Assembly (NCBI RefSeq): GCF_038502225.1 | Contig: NC_091325.1 | Coordinates: 32,556,956-32,620,955, forward strand | Length of the DNA stretch: 64,000 nt | DNA from: Cherax quadricarinatus | Lineage: Eukaryota > Arthropoda > Malacostraca > Decapoda > Parastacidae | Direction: 5' to 3' | Shown: positions 55,757-64,000 of the stretch, one piece after another | How positions within the stretch are numbered: the first letter of the stretch is position 1 | Layout: the number at the start of each line of letters is the position of its first letter | The notes under the pieces: generated by a model | Told to the model about the DNA's origin: nothing | Seen by the model: the letters and a program-made list of their open reading frames with translations, nothing else | Database searches by the model: none | Program-made: the position numbers and the translations under genes

Positions 55757-58325
55757 CACTTGGGTTCGGCCTCGGCCTCAAGCGACTCCTCGGGCTCGGG
55801 TTCGTTCTCGTGTGAATCCTGGAGTTCGGGTTCAGCCCTGATTGACTCCTCGGGTTCGGGTTCGGCCTCGGGCGACTCCTCGGTTTCGGGTTCGGCCTCG
55901 AATTCGGGTGAATCCTCGGGTTCTGGTTCGACTTCTGTCTTGAGCGATTCCTCGGGTTCGACCTTGGCCTCGAGTGAATCCTCGGGCTCGTCCTCGGGTG
56001 ATTCCCCGAGCTCGGGTTAGGACTCGAATGACTCCTCGGATTCGGGTTCGGCCTCGGCATCGGACTGAGGCCGAACCATGCCCCGGATAAGCTCCGCAGG
56101 CAACGGATAAGCCCCCCATGCCGCAGATAAGCTTCCTTGGCCCCGGATAAGCTCCCCATGCCACAAATAAGCTACCTAAGCCCAGGATAAGCTCCCCAGT
56201 CCCCGGATAAGCTCCCCAGGCCCCAAATAAGTGACCCAAGCCCGGAATAAGCTCCCCTTGGTGTATAAGCTCCCAGGCCATGGATAAGCTCCCCAAGGCT
56301 TATGCGGGGCCCGGGATAAGCTCCCCAGGCTCTGGATAAGCTTCTCAGGCCCCGGATATGTTCCTAAGGTTCTGGTTCGGCCTCTGGCGACTCCTCAGGT
56401 TCGGGTTCATCCTCAGGCTCAGGATACTCCTCGAGTTCGGATTCGGCCTCGGCCTCGAGCGACTCCTCGGGTACTGGTTCGGTCTCTTGCGACTCCTCGG
56501 GTTCGGGTTCAGCCTCAGCCTCGGGCGAATCCCAGGGTTCGGACTCTGCCTCGGCCTCGAGCGACTCCTCTGGTTCGGGTTCAGCTTCGGGCGACTCCTC
56601 GGATTCGGATTCGGCCTCATGCTCTGGAAACTCCTCGGGTTCGGATTCGGCCTTGGCCTCGAGCGACTCCTCGGGTTCTGGTTCAGTCTCTGGCGACTCC
56701 TCGAGTTCGGGTTCAGCCTCAGCCTCGGGCGAATCCTCTGGTTCTGATTCTGTCTCGGCCTCGGACGACTCTTCTGGTTTGGGTTTGGCTTCGGGCGACT
56801 CCACGGGTTCTGCCTGAGGCTCAGGAGACTCCTCGGGTTCGGATTCGGCCTCGGCCTCGAGCGACTCCTCGGGTTCTGGTTCGATCTCTGGCGACTTCTC
56901 GGGTTCGGGTTCATCCTCAGCCTCGGGCGAATCCTCGGGTTTGGATTCTGCGTCGGCCTCGGGCGACTCCTCGGGTTCAGGTTCGGCCATCTCCTCAGAT
57001 TCGGGTTTGGCCTCAGACTAGGGAGATTCCTCGGGTTCGGATTCGGCCTCGGCCTCGGGCGACTCCTCGGGTTCGGTCTCTGGCGAATCCTCGGGTTCGG
57101 ATCCCGCCTCAGCCTGGGGTGACTCTTCGGGTTCGGGTTCGGGTTCGGCCTCGGACGACTCCTCGGGTTTGTGTTCGGCCGACTCGTCGGATTCGGGTTC
57201 GGTCTCGGGTGAATCCTCGGGTTAAGATTCCGCCTCACCCTGGCGTGACTCCTCGGGTTCGGCCTCGGACGACTCCTTGGGTTCGGGTTCAGCCTCAGCC
57301 TCGAGCGAATCCTCGGGTTTGGAATCTGCCTCGGCCTCTGCCGACTCCTCTGGTTCGGGTTCGGCTTCGAGCGACTCATCGGGCTCGGGTTCTGCCGACT
57401 CCTCCGGTTCGGGTTTGGCCTCAGACTCGGGAGATTCCTCGTGATCGGATTCGGCCTCGGCCTCGGGCGACTCCTCGGGTTCGGTCTCGGGCGAATCTTC
57501 GGGTTCGGATCCCGCCTCAGCCTGGGGTGACTCTTCGGGTTCGGGTTCGGCTTCGGCCTCGGACGACTCCTCGGGTTTGTGTTCGGCCGACTCCTCGGGT
57601 TCGGGTTCGGCCTCGGCCTCGAGCGACTCGTCGGTTTCTGGTTAGGTCTCTGGCGACTCCTCGATTTCGGGTTCAGCCTCAGCCTCGGGCGAATCCTCGG
57701 GTTTGGATTCTGCCTCGGCCTATGCCGACTCCTCTGGTTCGGGTTCGGCTTCGTGCGACTCATCGGGCTCGGGTTCGGCCGACTCCTCGGGTTCGGGTTT
57801 GGCCTCAGATTCGGGAGATTCCTCGGGTTCGGATTCGGCCTCGGCCTCGAGCGACTCGTCGGATTCGGGTTCGGTCTCGGGTGAATCCTCGGGTTCAGAT
57901 TCCGCCTCAGCCTGGGGTGACTCCTTGGGTTCGGCCACGGACGACTCCTCGGGTTCGGGTTCAGCCTCAGCCTCGAGCGAATCCTCGGGTTTGGATTCTG
58001 CCTCGGCCTCTGCCGACTCCTCTGGTTCGGGTTCGGCTTCGAGCGACTCATCGGGCTCGGGTTCTGCCGACTCCTCCGGTTCGGGTTTGGCCTCAGACTC
58101 GGGAGATTCCTCGGGATCGGGTTCGGCCTCAGCCTCGGGCGACTCCTCGGGTTCGTGTTCGGTCTCTGGTGACTCCTCGGGTTCGGATTCCGCCTCAGCC
58201 TGGAGTGACTAATCGGGTTCGGCCTCGGACGACTCCTCGGGTTCGGGTTCGGGTTCGGCCTCAGTCTCGGGCGACTCTTCAGGTTCGGCCTCTGGCGACT
58301 CATCGGGTTTGACCTTGGCCTAACG
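55757..58325. repeat. CpG-rich hexamer-built array, block copy 3
   Basis: Same grammar as 23500-26100 but with its own internal rearrangements and no near-identical long duplication. The longest minus frame, 56345-58333, has 662 codons of NPNPRSRPRP type; a plus frame of 397 codons (57119-58312) overlaps it. Both are treated as by-products of stop-free hexamers. Confidence 0.85.
56070..56360. repeat. 20-bp sub-array, block copy 3
   Basis: Diverged copies of ataagctccccaggccccgg. Confidence 0.8.
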
Positions 58326-58831
58326 AACCTCAAGTTTCTTTTCGCCCTACAAGCGTTCGTCCTCGCTCTATAATTTATTATAAAGATCTATAATAACGTT
58401 ATAGAGGCCTACTATCAAAATAATGATTTACACAGGCAAGGCAAGTAGGGCTAGGGCAATAAGCTTTCCTGATGGATTACTAATACCACTAAGGCTGACT
58501 CCCTTGTCCTCTGCCAATTCCTGCAAAACGAAGAAATTGACGAAATTGGTAACGTCTCCGAAGTCATCGTCGGAGAAGGGGATTCTGGGTCCCAACAACC
58601 AGGCGCCCAGTCTGGTAGATTGTAGCCAACAGGGCTATAATGCGTCCTGAATTCTCAAACGCATCTTACAATTCGCTTGTTTGATGCTTTATCTCAGATG
58701 CCTTATATAGATAACATCTACGATGACGATGATTATCGATACCAACAAAAGTTGCTTCATCAAATTACTCATCTTGTCAAAGTTATTTTCTAAGTAATTC
58801 CCTTAACGAACTAACTATTATTATCACATTG

Positions 58832-58833
<2 letters not shown>
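58326..58833. other. Conserved segment with decayed coding look, block copy 3
   Basis: Copy of 26101-26690, with several differences (IDEIGNVSEVIVGEG in the frame noted there). Confidence 0.35.

Positions 58834-58898
<65 letters not shown>
58834..58898 (+). repeat. Poly(A) run of 65
   Basis: The homologous place in block copy 1 (about 26606) has only seven A, so the run expanded here, either biologically or through assembly. Confidence 0.97.
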
Positions 58899-58901
<3 letters not shown>

Positions 58902-58915
58902 GCTTAAATGGAACT

Positions 58916-59084
58916 CCCCTCAATGAAGGTTCCTTGATGTTGGTGAGGGGCTCTTGATTTGGGGAATTGGATCTGTGCTCCAGTTCCCCGAATTAAGCCT
59001 GAATGCCTTCCACATCCTACCCCCCCCCAGGCGCTGTATAATCCTCTGGGTTTAGCGCTTCCCCCTTGATTATAATAATAATAA
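58916..59084 (+). mobile_element. 169-bp SINE-like insertion, second copy
   Basis: Same family as 49892-50058, with gtttagcgcttcccc and an aataataata tail. Flanking 12-bp repeats ttaaatggaact lie at 58904-58915 and 59085-59096; the empty site in block copy 1 is near 26624-26635. Confidence 0.92.
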
Positions 59085-59170
59085 TTAAATGGAACTGACG
59101 TTACTTTATTTACAACTTTGTAAATACTGAACTTTGTTAACGAACTTGATTTAAGCAACAACAGAGAAGA

Positions 59171-60471
59171 TTGAACATTAAAATGGTATAAAATACCGAC
59201 AGGTTGTTAGGTAAGACACATATGCAACAGTTAGGTATCTTTATTTTGAAAGGTTTCGCCTACACAGTAGGCTTCTTCAGTCGAGTACAGAAAAGTTGAT
59301 AGAAGCAGAAGAGACTTGAAGACGATGTAATCAGTCCATCACCCTTAAAGTTTTGAGGTGGTCAGTCCCTCAGTCTGGAGAAGAGCATTGTTCCATAGTA
59401 TGAAACAATATGGAGATGAAGTGACAGGATGGAGCCTTATATAGCGCCAAGAGGTGAGACGTAGGTCACTAGAAGAGGTAAGAACTCAGATGATGGGAGG
59501 TCAGGTCCCTCTCAAATCCAGCCGTTCTCACTAGTAGAGGTTGTCAAAGTTGATTGCAGGTCTGTACCAAGATACCCTTGTGTTGCAGTGTCTGACAGAT
59601 TGAACATTAAAATGGTATAAAATACCGACAGGTTGTTAGGTAAGACACATATGCAACAGTTAGGTATCTTTATTTTGAAAGGTTTCGCCTACACAGTAGG
59701 CTTCTTCAGTCGAGTACAGAAAAGTTGATAGAAGCAGAAGAGACTTGAAGACGATGTAATCAGTCCATCACCCTTAAAGTTTTGAGGTGGTCAGTCCCTC
59801 AGTCTGGAGAAGAGCATTGTTCCATAGTATGAAACAATATGGAGATGAAGTGACAGGATGGAGCCTTATATAGCGCCAAGAGGTGAGACGTAGGTCACTA
59901 GAAGAGGTAAGAACTCAGATGATGGGAGGTCAGGTCCCTCTCAAATCCAGCCGTTCTCACTAGTAGAGGTTGTCAAAGTTGATTGCAGGTCTGTACCAAG
60001 ATACCCTTGTGTTGCAGTGTCTGACAGATTGAACATTAAAATGGTATAAAATACCGACAGGTTGTTAGGTAAGACACATATGCAACAGTTAGGTATCTTT
60101 ATTTTGAAACGTTTCGCCTACACAGTAGGCTTCTTCAGTCGAGTACAGAAAAGTTGATAGAAGCAGAAGAGACTTGAAGACGATGTAATCAGTCCATCAC
60201 CCTTAAAGTTTTGAGGTGGTCAGTCCCTCAGTCTGGAGAAGAGCATTGTTCCATAGTATGAAACAATATGGAGATGAAGTGACAGGATGGAGCCTCATAT
60301 AGCGCCAAGAGGTGAGAGGTAGATCACTAGAAGAGGTAAGAACTCAGATGTTGGGAGGTCAGGTCCCTCTCAAATCCAGCCGTTCTCACTAGTAGAGGTT
60401 GTCGAAGTTGATTGCAGGTCTGTACCAAGATACCCTTGTGTTGCAGTGTCTGACAGATTGAACATTAAAAT
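59171..60471. repeat. Three direct copies of a 429-bp repeat
   Basis: Units start at 59171, 59600 and 60029 (ttgaacattaaaatgg), with a stub at 60458. Each contains a small hairpin gcctactgtgtaggc (as its complement) beside a gaaacgtttc-type core and an aataaagata stretch on the opposite strand. I know the core from decapod dispersed repeats. No ORF. It replaces block sequence after agagaaga at 59170. Confidence 0.95.
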
Positions 60472-60506
60472 GTGTCTTACCTAACAACCTGTCCGTATTT
60501 TATACC

Positions 60507-61366
60507 ATTTTAATGTTCAATCTGTCAGACACTGCAACACAAGGGTATCTTGGTACAGACCTGCAATCAACTTCGACAACCTCCACTAGTGAGAACGGCT
60601 GGATTTGAGAGGGACCTGACCTCCCAACATCTGAGTTCTTACCTCATCTAGTGACCTACGTCTCACCTCTTGGCGCTATAAAAGACTCCATCCTGTCACT
60701 TCATCTCCATATTGTTTCATACTATGGAACAATGCTCTTCTCCAGACTGAGGGACTGACCACCTCAAAACTTTAAGGGAGATGGACTGATTACATCGTCT
60801 TCAAGTCTCTTCTGCTTCTATCAACTTTTATGTACTCGACTGAAGAAGCCTACTGTGTAGGCGAAACGTTTCAAAATAAAGATACCTAACTGTTGCATAT
60901 GTGTCTTACCTAACAACCTGTCGGTATTTTATACTATTTTAATGTTCAATCTGTCAGACACTGCAACACAAGGGTATCTTGGTACAGACCTGCAATCAAC
61001 TTCGACAAGCTCTACTAGTGAGAACGGCTGGATTTGAGAGGGACCTGACCTCCCAACATCTGAGTTCTTACCTCTTCTAGTGACCTACGTCTCACCTCTT
61101 GGCGCTATATAAGGCTCCATCCTGTCACTTCATCTCCATATTGTTTCATACTATGGAACAATGCTCTTCTCCAGACTGAGGGACTGACCACCTCAAAACT
61201 TTAAGGGTGATGGACTGATTACATCGTCTTCAAGTCTCTTCTGCTTCTATCAACTTTTCTGTTCTCGACTGAAGAAGCCTACTGTGTAGGCGAAACGTTT
61301 CATAATAAAGATACCTAACTGTTGCATATGTGTCGTACCTAACAACCTTTCGGTATTTTATACCAT
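60507..61366. repeat. Inverted copies of the 429-bp repeat (palindrome right arm)
   Basis: The same unit in opposite orientation: unit boundaries (gttcaa) end at 60520 and 60949, and the last copy is cut at about 61366. Together with 59612-60471 it forms inverted arms of about 860 bp around a 35-nt loop at 60472-60506. Confidence 0.95.
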
Positions 61367-61525
61367 CAGAACCTTTCTTTTTTCCTGTGACTCTTGGTGG
61401 CTTGGTCCTGCCTCTACAGGGGACCTGTCATCTTGTCTACCTGCACTCCCCTCATTGTTATCCCTGCTCTCAGCAGCTCTCCCCTTTCATTCCTCAGCCT
61501 TGCTTTTATTTTTCCTGAATCCAAA
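61367..61525 (-). pseudogene. LINE-A ORF1-like fragment, block copy 4
   Basis: Matches 18055-18190; only the inner end of the segment is kept. Confidence 0.5.
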
Positions 61526-62680
61526 TTGCCAGGGGTTGAGTATGTTTTGTGACTTTATAAATGAATATAGTCTCCTGTGCACGAGTTTCTCGAAGATTTT
61601 GGATAGCAATGGTAAGTTTGATATTGGCCTATAGTTGTTTATGTCTGTAGGGTCACCACCTTTATGTATTGGTGTAACCCTTGCTGTCTTGAGTAGTGTC
61701 GGGAAAGTGCTAGTTTGTAGTGACTTGTTAAAAAGTAATGTAATAGCATGCAAAAGGACATGGGCTGCTCGCTTGTACAATAATGGTGGGACGTGAGACA
61801 GATTCCCCGAGTTATTTTTAAGTGACTTTATGATCGCGGTGACTTTACGTGGGCTCAGTACAATTTGGGAAATTCCCATCTAGGTAGTCCCCGGCACCGG
61901 CATTGGTACGTGGGATTTTACTGGCGAGATTAGATTCTATGTTTGAGAAGAAGTCACTTGTCTTGTTAGCTGTATCAGTGGGATGCAGTGGTGTTTCTTG
62001 AGGTTCAGATAAAACAATATTCTTGGTTTTTTTCAGTTTGTGGGTCCCCAGAATCTGGGAAAGTGTTTTCCAGGTCTTTTTTATATCTCCTCTTGTGCCA
62101 GTGAATCTGCTGGAGTAGTACAGTTGTTTGGCTTTCTTTATTAATTTCGTGAGAACTGTTGAATATTGTTTAAGAATATCTTTGTGTATAAGCCCTGTCT
62201 ATATTGCTTTTCATATTGGTGTTTCTTATCAATGGATTTCAGAATGCTGCTGGTTAGCCATGGGCAACCAAGCCGTTTATTCGTGATCTGTTTCGTTTTC
62301 AGAGGACAATGTTTGTTGTATAGTCTAAGTATTTTGTTAAGAAAAATGTCTGTCCAATCGTCAATACCATTGGCATTGGAGAATTCTGTAGGCCAGTCAA
62401 CAGTCTCTAGGTCTGCTATGAAATAGGGCCTTAGCGTAAGTCTTGTCTTCTTTTCCATTGAGCCTCTCGTTTGATAGGGTTGTACCTGCTTCATATGCCA
62501 TGTCTCCTTTGGACAATAGCCCTGTACCTGTGTATGAGTGTATCGTGGAGGTGTGTAGTGGGTTCTCTGGAGTGATAGCTTTAGAATAATTCTTCTCGGC
62601 GATTGCTCCTGGTTTTATTGGATGAGTGAAATATGTAGCCTTTGTAACATCTGTCTCGCCTAAGCCTGGGTTCTGACTGG
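61526..62680 (-). pseudogene. LINE-B linker and RT N-terminus, block copy 4
   Basis: Copy of 18191-19345 with the best RT entry frame: 61487-61879 (130 codons) with TARVTPIHKGGD, NNYRPISNLPLLSKIFEKL and QFGFRKNKS. The linker is at 62141-62494 (117 codons, NKRLGCPWLTSSILK), frameshifted near 62188 by one lost base. No catalytic core. Confidence 0.85.
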
Positions 62681-63510
62681 CGCTCGCCCAGGCGATGTTT
62701 AATTATACAAAAACTGAGTTAGTGAACGTGATTACATTAAGTGAAGACTCTGTATAAATCGAACAATGTTAAACAACAATAGCAAACTTCGGGGAGAACG
62801 AGTGATTGTTATTCATGTTGTCTACGGGTTGTTAGGAAAATTATATACCAAAGAAAGGTGTGTAACAGACAAGGGAAACTTAGTGTACACAAGTCTGAAA
62901 AGTTCAGTTTCAGAACTTTGAGAGGAGTTCAATAAACTATGTACAATATAAAAATTTGATCCACAGTAAAGAAATCAACAGATATTTGATAATGTGTCAC
63001 ACAGCCAGATAATATGACTTACAATCTGATAATGTGACACACAGCCATGTAATATGAAACAGTCAGGTATGACACACAATTAGATATTATGACACAGAGT
63101 CAGCTTATATGACACACGGTTAATATGACAGAGATGACATAGATAATATGACACACTCATATTTGACACAGTCAGATATGACACAGTTGTGCAGGGCACC
63201 ACGTAACATCTAATCATCTACAACAATATTTGCTTTAATATCGACAGTCGAAAAAATGAAACATTTATAAATATCAAGTTATTTAGACAATATTCCATTA
63301 AGACGTGAGGTGACACATCGACAAAAATGACAAAATATAGAAAACTAAGGGTTGTAAAGTTTTTATCTACACCAGATTTTGATATTTAACCCCAACTCTG
63401 CTGGGATAAGATTTATTTTGCAGTGTTCATCAGATCAAGGACGGTGAATTTCAGTGGCAACGGCTAATACTTACTGTGACTGAGAGGAATCAACTTAAGT
63501 TGTATTGGCT
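62681..63510. other. AT-rich non-coding stretch with GACACA repeats, block copy 4
   Basis: Copy of the first two thirds of 19346-20640, ending at gttgtattggct where another element starts. Confidence 0.5.
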
Positions 63511-64000
63511 GACCTCTTCAAGGGGGGCTCCTTGGCGTGGTGAAGAGGCTCTTGGTCTGAGGAATTAGACCTATCGGTCTTCTTCCTCAGACCGAACCTA
63601 ATTACCCCCCAATCTCCCCTCCCCTATCCCATCCTCCCCATCCTCCCCTTTTTCCTTTCCTCCTCCTCCTCCCCACTCCTCCCTTTTGCCCTTCCTCTTT
63701 TTGTCCTTTGGGATTTCTCCCACAGGCGCGCTAGTTCCTAGGTAGGGGAAAGGACACCGGGGTCCATCCCATTCCGTTGAGGTTTCTTGGCGGTGGCGTA
63801 GTTTGCCGTGGAATCTGGATTGCCTAGGGATGTCCCGATCCCTCTCCGGTATCCCGGAGTGGCTTTGGGTGTCTTTTGGGCGACGGGTGTATCTCTGGAA
63901 GCCACCTTTCGGATTCCGGGGGTGGTGGCTGAAGGAGGTATGCTTTGTGGCGGATATCCGGCCGCCCTCTCTTTTGTCCACCGAGGTAGCTCGGCAGATG
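63511..64000. mobile_element. Unclassified GC-rich dispersed element, partial
   Basis: Foreign to the block: copy 3 continues past gttgtattggct while copy 4 switches here to gacctcttcaaggg. A palindromic stretch (gtctgaggaattagacc / cttcctcagaccgaac) lies near 63555-63597. A minus frame of 127 codons (63598-63981) is rich in G, K, E and R and probably not a real protein. I recognise the opening as a common decapod repeat, possibly a LINE or SINE end, but cannot classify it. It runs off the window. Confidence 0.45.

Overview
The window is eukaryotic, repeat-dense DNA. No host gene, rRNA, functional tRNA, CRISPR array or bacterial operon could be supported. It carries non-LTR retrotransposons (RTE-like, CR1/L2-like and APE-endonuclease types), a Gypsy-type LTR element, tRNA-derived SINEs, long TA tracts, and short repeats with a GTTTCG core that I recognise from decapod crustacean genomes. 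A decapod, possibly a crayfish, is my best guess from repeat style; the sequence does not prove it.

Layout. Positions 1-16620 hold about 3.4 head-to-tail copies of a 4.94-kb composite unit (phase points 1, 4940, 9877, 14455; the third copy is 355 bp shorter). From about 15.8 kb this merges into a larger composite block of about 18.4 kb. Copy 1 is about 15808-34202, copy 2 about 34203-50107, and copy 3, heavily deleted, about 50108-59170. A head fragment of copy 4 lies at 61367-63510. Between copies 3 and 4 sits a 429-bp repeat present as three direct and about two inverted copies, forming a palindrome with arms of about 860 bp. An unrelated unclassified element begins at 63511.

One full block reads, left to right: LTR inserted in LINE-A endonuclease; LINE-A endonuclease N-terminus (minus); tRNA-SINE; LINE-A ORF1 (minus); LINE-B linker and RT start (minus); AT-rich DNA with GACACA repeats; a small RT fragment of a third LINE (minus); an RRM-like coding remnant fused to an RTE reverse-transcriptase pseudogene (plus); a tRNA-like palindrome; a (TA)n tract; a 27-bp minisatellite; a 2-3 kb CpG-rich hexamer-built array; a 20-bp minisatellite; the LINE-B 3' end; a truncated Gypsy element (protease, gag, primer site, 5' LTR, minus); a SINE; and the LINE-A endonuclease C-terminus. 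The 4.94-kb unit holds most of the same parts in the same order, so it looks like a condensed derivative of the block.

Nothing here works as a gene set. The value of the window is its history: because blocks are duplicated, several insertions and deletions can be read against an intact sister copy. These include an RTE inserted in gag with an 8-bp target duplication, two short SINE-like insertions with 12-13 bp duplications, a fold-back element in a TA tract, and a solo LTR with a 5-bp duplication. The RTE insertion joined the gag and RT reading frames into one uninterrupted 921-codon ORF, the most striking coding feature here. I found no convincing novel biological system beyond these structures.
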